Made by a program: the position numbers and the translations under genes. Shown here one piece after another: positions 41,683 to 52,959 of a stretch of 64,000 bases of DNA (the first letter of the stretch is position 1; each line of letters begins with the position of its first letter). The stretch lies in the NCBI GenBank assembly GCA_902520835.1, contig CABYPD010000003.1, positions 38,759 through 102,758 on the forward strand, written 5' to 3'. This DNA comes from an uncultured Bacteroidota bacterium. Lineage in GTDB: Bacteria; Bacteroidota; Bacteroidia; Flavobacteriales; Flavobacteriaceae. Under the pieces are notes generated by a model, which was not told where the DNA came from, did no database searches, and saw only the letters and a program-made list of their open reading frames with translations.

Positions 41683-42465
41683 ATGTCTTTTTTAAAAAAC
41701 TTAACTAAGCCAATTTGTTTTTTTGATTTAGAAACAACAGGGATTAGTATTGTTAATGATAGAATTGTAGAAATTTCCGTTCTAAAAATTGAAAAAAATG
41801 GTGAAGAAATTTCTAAAACTTGGTTAGTTAATCCAACAATTCCAATACCAAAAACAGTATCTTCTATTCATGGAATTACTGATGAGATGGTAAAAGATAA
41901 ACCAACATTTAAAGATGTCTCTAGTGAAATATTTTCTTTTATTAAAGATTGTGATTTAGCAGGTTTTAACTCAAATAAATTTGACGTTCCTATGTTAGCT
42001 GAAGAATTTCTTAGAGTTGATAAGGATTTGGATGTATCAAAAATAAAATTGATTGATGTGCAAAATATCTTTCATAAAAAAGAAAAAAGAACTTTGTCTG
42101 CTGCATATAAATTTTATTGTAATAAAATTCATGATAATGCTCATTCATCAATGTCGGATACTAGAGCTACATTTGAGGTTTTATTAGCCCAATTAGATAA
42201 GTATAAAGACCTTGAAGATAATGTTGATTTTTTATCTGAATTTTCTACTCAAAAAAAATTTGTTGATCTGGCAGGGTTTATTCATTTAAATTCTGACTTA
42301 AAACCAACTTTCTCATTTGGAAAGTACAAAGGCAAAGAGGTTGATGAAATTATTGAAACTGATCCAGGATATTTTAGTTGGATATTGAATGCAGATTTTC
42401 CAAGATATACAAAGAAAGTGTTAAATAAAATTAGATTAAGTAAGATTAATAATAAATTATCATGA
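41683..42465 (+). CDS. 3'-5' exonuclease (DnaQ-like)
   Basis: ICFFDLETTGISIVNDRIVEIS, GFNSNKFDVPMLAEEF, HSSMSDTRATFEVL. Confidence 0.93.
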   Translation: MSFLKNLTKPICFFDLETTGISIVNDRIVEISVLKIEKNGEEISKTWLVNPTIPIPKTVSSIHGITDEMVKDKPTFKDVSSEIFSFIKDCDLAGFNSNKFDVPMLAEEFLRVDKDLDVSKIKLIDVQNIFHKKEKRTLSAAYKFYCNKIHDNAHSSMSDTRATFEVLLAQLDKYKDLEDNVDFLSEFSTQKKFVDLAGFIHLNSDLKPTFSFGKYKGKEVDEIIETDPGYFSWILNADFPRYTKKVLNKIRLSKINNKLS

Positions 42466-43073
42466 AAATCATTTGTATTGGTCAAAATTATTTGAAGCAT
42501 ATTGAAGAATTAAATTCTGACAGAAGTAAAACCCCTGTTATCTTCTTAAAACCTGACTCAAGCATAATACAAAAAAATCAACCTTTTTTTATTCCTGAAT
42601 TCTCTAAAGAAATTCACTACGAAGTTGAAATAATTTTAAAGTTTAGTAAACTTGGTAAACATATTGACCCTAAGTTTTCTAATAAATACTATAATCAAAT
42701 ATCTTTAGGAATAGATTTTACAGCTAGAGATTTACAAAAAAAACTTAAACAATCTGGCCAACCATGGGAAAAAGCTAAGGCTTTTGATAATTCTGCTGTT
42801 ATTGGTGATTGGATAGATATTAATAATTTTGATGACATTAATAATATTAACTTTTGTTTAAAAGTTAATAATGAAACAGTACAAACAAGTAATAGTTCTA
42901 ATATGATTTGGAAAGTAAATGAATTAATTTCTGAAGTGTCTAATTACTTTACATTAAAAATCGGTGATATTTTATTTACTGGGACACCTGAAGGTATTGG
43001 AAAAGTTAATATAGGAGATGTTTTAGATGGTTTTTTGGAAGAAAAGAAAGTTTTTTCAATTAAAATAAAATGA
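42462..43073 (+). CDS. fumarylacetoacetate hydrolase family protein
   Basis: KIICIGQNYLKHIEELNS, HYEVEIILKFSK, GIDFTARDLQKKLK, ILFTGTPEGIGKV. Confidence 0.94.
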   Translation: MKIICIGQNYLKHIEELNSDRSKTPVIFLKPDSSIIQKNQPFFIPEFSKEIHYEVEIILKFSKLGKHIDPKFSNKYYNQISLGIDFTARDLQKKLKQSGQPWEKAKAFDNSAVIGDWIDINNFDDINNINFCLKVNNETVQTSNSSNMIWKVNELISEVSNYFTLKIGDILFTGTPEGIGKVNIGDVLDGFLEEKKVFSIKIK

Positions 43074-43537
43074 TTTTAGATAAGATTTTTGATTTTTTTT
43101 TGATCAACAATCTTTCACTTTCGACTGTTGAGAGTGTAACAGGCGGGAAATTATCTAACTCAATAATTAAAAAAGCTGGAGCATCAAAATTTTTTAAAGG
43201 CTCTTTAGTTACCTATTCGATAGAATCAAAAATAAATATTCTTCAAATTGACAAAGATTTGATATATAAATTTTCACCTGTCAGCAAGGAAATATCATAT
43301 GAGATGGTAAAATCTGGTAAAAAAATATTAAATACTGATTATTGCATTTCTACAACTGGTAATGCAGGTCCTTCAACCAATGATGATTTTTCAAAGGTTG
43401 GTCAAATATTTATTTCAATTGCAACGCCTCAAAAGATAATAACAGAGCAGTTATCTTTAAATGGGTCCAGAGAAGAAATAATTGAAATTATTGTAGAAAA
43501 ATCACATAAACTTCTATTAGAAAATCTAATAAAATAA
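43070..43537 (+). CDS. CinA C-terminal domain protein (PncC-type nicotinamide-nucleotide amidase)
   Basis: VESVTGGKLSNSIIKKAGASKFFKGSLVTYSIESK, CISTTGNAGPS; no N-terminal MoaB-like domain. Confidence 0.88.
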   Translation: MILDKIFDFFLINNLSLSTVESVTGGKLSNSIIKKAGASKFFKGSLVTYSIESKINILQIDKDLIYKFSPVSKEISYEMVKSGKKILNTDYCISTTGNAGPSTNDDFSKVGQIFISIATPQKIITEQLSLNGSREEIIEIIVEKSHKLLLENLIK

Positions 43538-43591
43538 ATTTGTCAATACTGTAAAAAAGTTGTTTATTTGCATGCCTAAAGGCAATATGTT

Positions 43592-43828
43592 ATGTCAAAA
43601 ATTTGTCAAATATCAGGAAAGAAAGTTCAGTTTGGAAATAATGTTTCTAAAGCTATAAACAAAACGAAAAGAAGGTTTAACGCTAATATTGTTTCGAAAA
43701 GATTTTACATTCCTGAAGATAATAAGTGGATTAAACTTAAAGTATCTACATCTGTTTTAAAGACAATTAACAAAAAAGGCATAAGTGCTGTTTTGAAAGA
43801 AGCAAAAGAAAAAGGTATTAAACTTTAA
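43592..43828 (+). CDS. rpmB: 50S ribosomal protein L28
   Basis: [33 protein letters not shown]. Confidence 0.97.
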   Translation: MSKICQISGKKVQFGNNVSKAINKTKRRFNANIVSKRFYIPEDNKWIKLKVSTSVLKTINKKGISAVLKEAKEKGIKL

Positions 43829-43832
43829 TATA

Positions 43833-44015
43833 ATGGCTAAAAAAGGAAATAGAGTTCAAGTTATTTTGGAATGTACGGAACACAAAGATTCTGGTAAGCC
43901 AGGAACATCGAGATATATTTCAACTAAGAATAAGAAGAATTCACCAGAAAGATTAGAATTAAAAAAATTCAATCCAATATTAAAAAAGTATACAATACAT
44001 AAAGAGATAAAATAA
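43833..44015 (+). CDS. rpmG: 50S ribosomal protein L33
   Basis: [48 protein letters not shown]. Confidence 0.97.
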   Translation: MAKKGNRVQVILECTEHKDSGKPGTSRYISTKNKKNSPERLELKKFNPILKKYTIHKEIK

Positions 44016-44167
44016 TGGCTAAAAAAACTGTTGCTACATTACAAACTTCTTCAAAAAAGCTCACTAAAGCTATTAAAATGGTAAAAAGCCCAAAGTCAGG
44101 TGCTTATACCTTTTCTGAAGCTATTATGTCTGCTGACCAGGTAAACGATTGGTTGTCTAAAAAATAA
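44015..44167 (+). CDS. DUF4295 domain-containing protein (50 aa)
   Basis: [55 protein letters not shown] overlap with rpmG; missing from track because <60 aa. Confidence 0.9.
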   Translation: MAKKTVATLQTSSKKLTKAIKMVKSPKSGAYTFSEAIMSADQVNDWLSKK

Positions 44168-44230
44168 ATCTTTAATTCCTTAAAAGATTTAATTTCATTT
44201 ATTTTAAAATTTTATAGCTAACTTTCATAC

Positions 44231-45423
<1,193 letters not shown>

Positions 45424-45424
<1 letters not shown>

Positions 45425-46725
45425 TGAGAGCAAGATCTTCAAAAAAAAATAAAATCAATGTAGTTACATTAGGTTGTTCAAAAAATTTATATGATTCAGA
45501 AATACTTATTTCTCAACTTAAGGCAAATAATAAAAATGTTGTTCATGAAGAAAATGGAAATATAGTTGTTATTAATACCTGTGGTTTTATTGATAATGCA
45601 AAACAAGAGTCTATTGATACTATCTTACACTATTCTGAATTAAAAAAGAAAGGTAAGATTGATCGATTGTATGTAACTGGATGTTTAAGTGAAAGGTATA
45701 AAGATGACTTAATAAAAGAAATTCCCGATGTTGATCATTTTTTTGGAACTTCAGACTTACCTCATTTATTAAAATATTTAAGGGCTGACTATAAAAAAGA
45801 ATTACTAGGAGAAAGATTTCTTTCAACCCCAAAAAATTATGCTTATTTAAAAATTTCAGAGGGATGTAATAGAAAATGTTCATTTTGTGCAATTCCATTA
45901 ATGAGAGGGAAACATATGTCTAGACCAATAGATGAAATTATACAAGAAGCAAAACAAATGGCGTCGCAAGGTATTAAAGAATTGATCCTAATTGCTCAGG
46001 AATTAACTTATTACGGGATTGATATTTACAAAGAAAGAGCTCTTTCTAAGCTGCTTAAAAAATTGTGTAGAGTAGAAGGTATTGAATGGATTAGATTGCA
46101 TTATGCCTATCCTTCAGGTTTTCCTGATGAAATTATAGATATTATAAAAAGTGAGAAAAAAATTTGTAATTATTTAGATATTCCTCTTCAACATATTTCA
46201 GATAAGATTTTAAAATCAATGCGTAGAGGAGCTGGAAAAAATAAAATAAATAATTTGATAACAAAAATTAGAAAAAAAATTCCAGGTATTGCCCTCAGAA
46301 CAACATTGATTGTTGGATATCCAGGAGAAAAAATAGAAGATTTTGAGGAGTTATGTGAATGGGTAAAGCAAACCAAATTTGACAGATTAGGTTGTTTCAC
46401 TTACAGTCACGAAGAAAACACACATGCTTACAGTCTTGAGGATGATGTTTCAGATGAAGATAAAAAATTAAGGCAAAATACTATTATGAAAATCCAATCA
46501 GAAATTTCAAGTAGCCTTAATAAAGAAAAGATAGGTAAAATAATTAAGTGTATAATTGACAGATTCGAAGATGGATATTATATTGGTAGATCTGAGTTTG
46601 ACTCACCTGATGTTGATAACAATGTTATGATAAAATCTCAATCTGGACACTTAAGGATAGGTGAATTTTACAATGTAAAAGTCAATGATTCAACAGAATA
46701 TGATTTAATTGCTGAAATTGTATGA
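45424..46725 (+). CDS. rimO: ribosomal protein S12 methylthiotransferase RimO
   Basis: VVTLGCSKNLYDSE, radical SAM KISEGCNRKCSFCAIPLMRGKH. Confidence 0.97.
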
Positions 46726-48323
46726 AAAGAAATATCTCAGTTGAAATAAATACTTCTGGTCATTTACCAGATATCACCTATGATTATGTCCAAGACAAAA
46801 AACTTAAAAAATTTTATGGAAGATCTTTTAAAATTGAAAATTTTAAGAATCAAATTTTTGATAAACGTAATTTTTCTGATGAAAAAAGAAAAATTTTGGT
46901 TGAAGTTCTTAAAGATCAAAATAAAAATTTTCAGCATATTAACGCATATAGTGAGATTGATTTATTGCTTAAAAAGAATAGCTATACAGTAACTACTGGC
47001 CATCAACTTTCCCTTTTCACTGGGCCATTATTTTTTATTTACAAGATAATTCAAGTAATAAAGATTTGTAATGAACTAAAAGATAATTACAGTAAATATA
47101 ATTTTATTCCTATTTTTTGGATGGCATCAGAAGATCATGATTTTGAAGAAATAAGAAGTTTTAATTCATATGAAAAAACATTTTTATATGACTACAATTA
47201 TAAAAACTTTTGCACAGGAAAAATTAAAACTTTGCAAATGTCTTCAATCTATAAGGAATTAAGAAATTTATTTAAAGGTAAACCCAATGAAAAAGCTTTG
47301 TTAGATCTTTTTAATAAATCATATAAAAAAGAAAAAAATTTCTCTGATGCAACAAGATCATTAGTTTATGAATTATTTAAGGATTATAATATTTTAGTTC
47401 TCGATCCAGATGATCACAGACTGAAGCTAAGTTTTAAAGATATAGCATTAGATGAATTAAAAAATTTCTCTACACATAAAATTGTAAATAATACAATTAA
47501 AAAAATTAAAAATTCTTATGACAAAAAAATTAAAATTCAGGTAAATCCTAGAATTTTAAATTTATTTTATTTATCAAAATCAAAAAGGTATAGAATTGAA
47601 TTTAATGAAGGTGAGTATTTTTTAATCGGGAAAAACATAAAATTTAAAAAGGATGAATTTATTAATCATATTGAATCCAACCCTAACAGTATCTCACCAA
47701 ACGTTATTTTGAGACCTTTGTATCAAGAATCTATACTTCCAAATTTAGCATACGTTGGAGGTGGTTCCGAAATATCATATTGGCTTGAATTAAATGATCT
47801 ATTCAAATTTTACTCATTGCCCTTTCCAATTCTTGTTGTAAGAAAATCATTGTTATTAATTAATAAAAGAGATTTTGAGAAAATAGATAATTTGAATTTG
47901 AAAATTCAAGACTTTTTTTTAAAAAAGGATCAACTTGTTAGAAAATTTCTTAAATCAAGCGATGAATATAATTTTAGCTTAAAAAATATATTACACACTT
48001 ATTCTAATAATATTGATCAATTAAAAAAAGAACTTTCTTCAATAGATAATTCATTAGCTTCAGTTTTGGAAGCTTTAAAAAAAAGACATGAAAAAGATTT
48101 TAATTCTTTAGAAAAGAAAGTGATTAAGGCTATCAAATTAAAAAACTCACAAAAATTGAAATCTATTGACAAAATTTTTGAAAAGATATTCGTTAATGGT
48201 ACTCCACAAGAAAGATTTCTAAATTTTTCTCATTTTTACGCTGTATACGGCCATGAATTTATTGATTTTATATTTAATATTATTGAACCATTTGACTCTA
48301 GATTGCAAGTCTGTGAAATTTAA
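46722..48323 (+). CDS. bshC: bacillithiol biosynthesis cysteine-adding enzyme BshC
   Basis: [76 protein letters not shown]. Confidence 0.94.
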   Translation: MKRNISVEINTSGHLPDITYDYVQDKKLKKFYGRSFKIENFKNQIFDKRNFSDEKRKILVEVLKDQNKNFQHINAYSEIDLLLKKNSYTVTTGHQLSLFTGPLFFIYKIIQVIKICNELKDNYSKYNFIPIFWMASEDHDFEEIRSFNSYEKTFLYDYNYKNFCTGKIKTLQMSSIYKELRNLFKGKPNEKALLDLFNKSYKKEKNFSDATRSLVYELFKDYNILVLDPDDHRLKLSFKDIALDELKNFSTHKIVNNTIKKIKNSYDKKIKIQVNPRILNLFYLSKSKRYRIEFNEGEYFLIGKNIKFKKDEFINHIESNPNSISPNVILRPLYQESILPNLAYVGGGSEISYWLELNDLFKFYSLPFPILVVRKSLLLINKRDFEKIDNLNLKIQDFFLKKDQLVRKFLKSSDEYNFSLKNILHTYSNNIDQLKKELSSIDNSLASVLEALKKRHEKDFNSLEKKVIKAIKLKNSQKLKSIDKIFEKIFVNGTPQERFLNFSHFYAVYGHEFIDFIFNIIEPFDSRLQVCEI

Positions 48324-48347
48324 TTTTATTTATCATTTTTAATGATG

Positions 48348-48355
48348 TATTTTTG
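48348..48355 (+). promoter_or_regulatory. Candidate -7 box TATTTTTG for guaA
   Basis: TAnnTTTG match 3 nt before the guaA ATG. Confidence 0.55.
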
Positions 48356-48358
48356 AAA

Positions 48359-49888
48359 ATGCAAGAAAAGGTTCTAATTCTTGATTTCGGATCTCAGTAT
48401 ACGCAACTTATTGCCAGAAGAGTTAGGGAACTTAACATATATTGTGAAATATTTCCGTTTAACAACAATAGGTATAAGATCCGTGATTATAAAGCTCTAA
48501 TTCTATCCGGATCTCCATACTCAGTTAGGTCTGAAGATTCATTGAAAATTAATATCGATAACATAAGAGGAGTTTTACCTGTTCTAGGAATCTGTTACGG
48601 TGCTCAGCTACTGGCTCATAATTGTGGGGGTGTAGTAAAAGCATCAAAGACTAGAGAATATGGTAGAGCTAATCTTCAGTCTATTGATAATACAAATAAT
48701 CTCTTCTCTAATATTCAAAACTCTTCTCAGGTTTGGATGAGTCATGCGGATACAATTTTTAAGTTACCTCCTTCCACAAAGAGAATAGCAAGTACCAAAG
48801 ATGTTGAAAATGCAGCATTTCAATTTATAAATGAAAATACTTTTGGAATTCAATTTCATCCTGAGGTGTACCACAGTTCTGATGGAAAGACCTTATTAAA
48901 AAATTTTTTGGTTGATATAGCTAATATTAACCCTAATTGGACCGCTAGTTCATTTGTTGACAAAACAATACATGAGCTCAAAAATATAATCGGAGATGAA
49001 AGTGTTGTTCTAGGTTTATCTGGCGGGGTAGACTCATCAGTTGCAGCCGTATTACTAAACAAAGCTATTGGAAATAATTTGTACTGTGTTTTTATTGATA
49101 ATGGTTTGCTGCGAAAAAATGAATTTGATTCTGTTTTAAAGCAATATCAAGGTATGGGTTTAAACGTGAAGGGGGTAGATGCGAAAGATAAATTTTATTC
49201 AGCCCTAAAAAACATTGATGACCCTGAAAAAAAGAGAAAAGTAATTGGAAAAGTTTTTGTTGATGTTTTTGATGAAGAATCAAAAAAAATTAATAATGTA
49301 AAGTGGCTTGGTCAAGGGACAATTTATCCTGATGTTATTGAGTCAATTTCTGTTAAAGGTCCTTCAGCTACAATTAAATCACATCATAATGTTGGTGGTT
49401 TGCCTGACTACATGAAATTAAAAGTTATAGAACCTTTAAAAATGTTGTTTAAAGATGAAGTTAGAAGAGTAGGAAAAGAGTTAAAAATTAGTGATAATAT
49501 ATTAAAAAGACATCCTTTTCCTGGACCAGGCTTAGCTATTAGAATTCTTGGGGATGTAAATGAAGAAAAAGTTAAAATTCTTCAGGATGCGGATGAGATT
49601 TTTATTACTGAATTGATTTCTAATAATCTTTATGATAAAATTTGGCAAGCTGGTGTTGTTTTACTTCCAATTAAATCTGTTGGGGTTATGGGTGATGAAA
49701 GAACATATGAAAAGTGTGTTGTTTTAAGAGCTGTTACGTCAACTGATGGTATGACAGCTGATTGGGTTAACTTACCATATGAGTTTTTACAAGATGTTTC
49801 AAATAAGATCATTAACAATGTGAAAGGCATTAATAGGGTTGTATATGATATTAGTTCAAAACCTCCTGCAACAATTGAATGGGAATAA
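48359..49888 (+). CDS. guaA: GMP synthase (glutamine-hydrolysing); start revised from TTG 48353
   Basis: [49 protein letters not shown]. Confidence 0.97.
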   Translation: MQEKVLILDFGSQYTQLIARRVRELNIYCEIFPFNNNRYKIRDYKALILSGSPYSVRSEDSLKINIDNIRGVLPVLGICYGAQLLAHNCGGVVKASKTREYGRANLQSIDNTNNLFSNIQNSSQVWMSHADTIFKLPPSTKRIASTKDVENAAFQFINENTFGIQFHPEVYHSSDGKTLLKNFLVDIANINPNWTASSFVDKTIHELKNIIGDESVVLGLSGGVDSSVAAVLLNKAIGNNLYCVFIDNGLLRKNEFDSVLKQYQGMGLNVKGVDAKDKFYSALKNIDDPEKKRKVIGKVFVDVFDEESKKINNVKWLGQGTIYPDVIESISVKGPSATIKSHHNVGGLPDYMKLKVIEPLKMLFKDEVRRVGKELKISDNILKRHPFPGPGLAIRILGDVNEEKVKILQDADEIFITELISNNLYDKIWQAGVVLLPIKSVGVMGDERTYEKCVVLRAVTSTDGMTADWVNLPYEFLQDVSNKIINNVKGINRVVYDISSKPPATIEWE

Positions 49889-51312
49889 TGAAAAAAATAT
49901 TTTTTATAACATTACTATTTTCAATAAGTCTTAATTCACAGGAAAAAACATATGATTTTCTTTCAAACTATGATTCAATAATTAACCATACTGTTCAAAA
50001 AAAAGAAACCCTTTTTAGTTTGTCAAAAAAATATGGATTATCAATCGATGAAATAATAAAAGCTAATCCAGGAATTCAAATTGATAAATTAAAAAGAAGA
50101 TCTATTCTCGTTATTCCTTTAAAGAAAAAAAATTTAGCTAAAGGTGATGATATCATAGTTGATTCAATAAAAAAGGACTCAGTACTCCTATCTGATATAA
50201 AATTAAATGATTTAACAAAAGAAAAATTTAAGAAAATTGATTTTGAATTAGCTTTTCTTGCCCCTTTTAAATTAAATACTGTAGTGTTAGATTCAGTAGA
50301 AGATACAGAAAAGACTCTTGGAGAACTAAACTTGACAACTATTTCAATAAATTTTTATAATGGTGTTACTTATGCAATCCAAGAGTTGAAGGATTTAGGT
50401 ATTAATGTCAGCTTGAGTGTTTATGATACAGAGAATGATTTAAATAAAATTGATCAATTAAATAGCCTAGATTTAAATAAGTTTGATTTGATTATAGGTC
50501 CTTTTATTGCAAGAAACTTTAATAAATTCAATTCTGATAATAGCTCATTAATAGTGTCTCCTCTTGTCGATGAGGGGATTGCTACTAATGATAATGTAAT
50601 TATTACAACAACTAATAATTCATTAAAATCCTCCCGTGTTTTCGATATTATTGACAATGAAATTAATCTAATGCAAGATCAATGTGCTATAATTATTTCT
50701 GACTCAGAAAATATAAGTTCAAAATCAAAACTTATAAGTAGATTTCCCAATGCAGAAGTTGTTGATATTGATAATGAAAATCTTTTTGTTGATCCTGAGA
50801 TAACTGACTCTTTGATGGGGTTTAATAAACAAAATTGGGTTTTTTTAGAAACATCGAAAACAAATGTTATCTCTAGTGTAACTTCTCTTCTAAATTCTCA
50901 AAATAATATCGATAGAAAAATTAGATTATTTTCAACTGTGAGTTCTGAAAACTATGAAAATTCAAATATTAGTCTTGAAAAACTTGGTAATTTAAATTTT
51001 ATTTATCCATCAAATTCAAAACCTTCAACGAGTTTTGAGTACAACAATTTTTATGAGAACTACATTGAAAAATATGGAAATGAGCCAGATAGAATTTCAA
51101 TTAAAGCTAGAGATCTCACTTATGACTTAATCTTAAGAATAGCCGTTTTTAAAAAATTTGAAAATTCTTTGCCATATGGTGAAACAACGTATTTTCAAAA
51201 TAAGTTTGATTATACTTTTAAAGATAGTTTTTACAGAAATCGATCATTTTTTATTTTGAGACACAGAGATCTGGAAATTTTGGAAATTCAAGAAACCAAT
51301 AATGAACAATAG
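49888..51312 (+). CDS. LysM domain protein with C-terminal periplasmic-binding-like domain; start revised from 49879
   Basis: Signal-like [18 protein letters not shown], LysM HTVQKKETLFSLSKKYGLSIDEIIKANPGI, then a Leu/Ile/Val-binding-like region. Confidence 0.8.
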   Translation: MKKIFFITLLFSISLNSQEKTYDFLSNYDSIINHTVQKKETLFSLSKKYGLSIDEIIKANPGIQIDKLKRRSILVIPLKKKNLAKGDDIIVDSIKKDSVLLSDIKLNDLTKEKFKKIDFELAFLAPFKLNTVVLDSVEDTEKTLGELNLTTISINFYNGVTYAIQELKDLGINVSLSVYDTENDLNKIDQLNSLDLNKFDLIIGPFIARNFNKFNSDNSSLIVSPLVDEGIATNDNVIITTTNNSLKSSRVFDIIDNEINLMQDQCAIIISDSENISSKSKLISRFPNAEVVDIDNENLFVDPEITDSLMGFNKQNWVFLETSKTNVISSVTSLLNSQNNIDRKIRLFSTVSSENYENSNISLEKLGNLNFIYPSNSKPSTSFEYNNFYENYIEKYGNEPDRISIKARDLTYDLILRIAVFKKFENSLPYGETTYFQNKFDYTFKDSFYRNRSFFILRHRDLEILEIQETNNEQ

Positions 51313-51317
51313 TTTTG

Positions 51318-51325
51318 TATTTTTG
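51318..51325 (+). promoter_or_regulatory. Candidate -7 box TATTTTTG for pyrG
   Basis: TAnnTTTG match 11 nt before the pyrG ATG. Confidence 0.5.
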
Positions 51326-51336
51326 AAAAATTATTA

Positions 51337-52959
51337 ATGAAATCTAAAATTTTTCCTAAATATATTTTTGTAACTGGTGGTGTAAGTTCATCACTTGGTA
51401 AGGGTATTATTTCTGCTTCTCTTGCAAAATTATTACAATCAAGAGATTTAAATGTTACAATTCAAAAATTTGATCCATATATTAATATCGACCCAGGAAC
51501 TTTGAATCCATACGAACATGGAGAATGCTATGTAACAGAGGATGGTACTGAAACAGATTTAGATTTAGGTCACTATGAAAGATTTTTAAATATTAGAACA
51601 AGTGAATCTAATAATACCACCACCGGTCAGATTTACCAAACAGTTATAAATAAAGAGCGTAAAGGTGATTTTTTAGGAAAGACAGTACAAGTAATTCCTC
51701 ACATCACTAACGAAATTAAAAGAAGAATTAAATTAATTCAAGAGGAAAAGAGTTATGATGTTATAATTACTGAGCTTGGAGGAACTGTTGGTGATATTGA
51801 ATCATATCCCTTTATTGAAGCTGTAAGACAATTTAGATGGGAGGTTGGTATTGGCAATAGTGTAGTCATTCATTTAACATTATTACCATATTTGTCAGCA
51901 GCTGGTGAATTAAAAACTAAACCAACACAACATTCCGTTAAAAAATTAATGGAATCTGGTGTAAATGCCGATATTATTGTGTGTAGAACTGAACATAGCT
52001 TAAATGATGATTTAAGAAAAAAGATTGCTCTTTTTTGTAATGTTGAAATTGAATCAGTTATAGAGTCCATCGATGCCTCTACTATATATGAAGTACCTAT
52101 TTTAATGCAAAATGAAAAGTTAGATGATGTTGTTTTAAAGAAATTAAATTTAAATAGTATTAAATCATCAAAGCTTGATAATTGGAATGCATTCGTTAAA
52201 AAAATAAAAAACCCATCAAATCAAGTTAGTATTGGTTTAATAGGTAAATACGTTGAATTACAAGATTCGTACAAATCAATTTTAGAGTCCTTTGTCCATG
52301 CTGGTGCTGCAAACGATGTAGAAGTTAATGTTGTCCCTATTCATTCGGAAGAAATTAATATAAAATCTTCTGATCAAATTTTTAAAAACCTAAATGGTGT
52401 TTTGGTTGCCCCTGGTTTTGGAGAAAGAGGTGTTGAAGGTAAAATTGAAGCAATTAGAATTGCAAGAGAAAAAAATATTCCTTTTTTAGGAATTTGTTTG
52501 GGAATGCAGATGGCAGTTATTGAATTTGCAAGAAATGTTTTAGGTTTTAATAAAGCAAATTCTACTGAGATGGATATAAATTGTAAATACCCAGTAATTT
52601 CTTTGATGGAAAGTCAAAAAAACATTAAGGAAAAAGGAGGTACTATGAGATTAGGATCTTGGAAATGTGTTTTAGAAAATAACTCATTAGCTCACAAAAT
52701 CTATTCAACCAATGAAATTAACGAGAGACATAGACATAGATATGAATTAAATTTTGAATTTATGAAAAAACTTTCTCAAAATGGAATGGTTTTCTCTGGA
52801 AAAAATCCTGATACTGGCTTAGTTGAGATAATTGAGCTATATGATCATCCTTGGTTTTTTGGTGTTCAATTTCATCCTGAGTACAGAAGCACGGTTGAAG
52901 AGCCACATCCAGTTTTTGTATCATTTGTAAAAGCATCCCTAAGTCACAAAAATAAATAA
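51337..52959 (+). CDS. pyrG: CTP synthase
   Basis: KYIFVTGGVSSSLGKGIISASLAKLLQ, FLGICLGMQMAVIEFARNV. Confidence 0.98.
   Translation: MKSKIFPKYIFVTGGVSSSLGKGIISASLAKLLQSRDLNVTIQKFDPYINIDPGTLNPYEHGECYVTEDGTETDLDLGHYERFLNIRTSESNNTTTGQIYQTVINKERKGDFLGKTVQVIPHITNEIKRRIKLIQEEKSYDVIITELGGTVGDIESYPFIEAVRQFRWEVGIGNSVVIHLTLLPYLSAAGELKTKPTQHSVKKLMESGVNADIIVCRTEHSLNDDLRKKIALFCNVEIESVIESIDASTIYEVPILMQNEKLDDVVLKKLNLNSIKSSKLDNWNAFVKKIKNPSNQVSIGLIGKYVELQDSYKSILESFVHAGAANDVEVNVVPIHSEEINIKSSDQIFKNLNGVLVAPGFGERGVEGKIEAIRIAREKNIPFLGICLGMQMAVIEFARNVLGFNKANSTEMDINCKYPVISLMESQKNIKEKGGTMRLGSWKCVLENNSLAHKIYSTNEINERHRHRYELNFEFMKKLSQNGMVFSGKNPDTGLVEIIELYDHPWFFGVQFHPEYRSTVEEPHPVFVSFVKASLSHKNK

Noticed and set aside
43570-43591. 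Short hairpin TGCC-TAAA-GGCA before rpmB
   Set aside because: Only a 4-bp stem; not distinguishable from chance.
46780-46992. 70-aa same-strand alternate-frame ORF inside bshC
   Set aside because: Overlaps a clear BshC frame and has low-complexity K/I/F composition.
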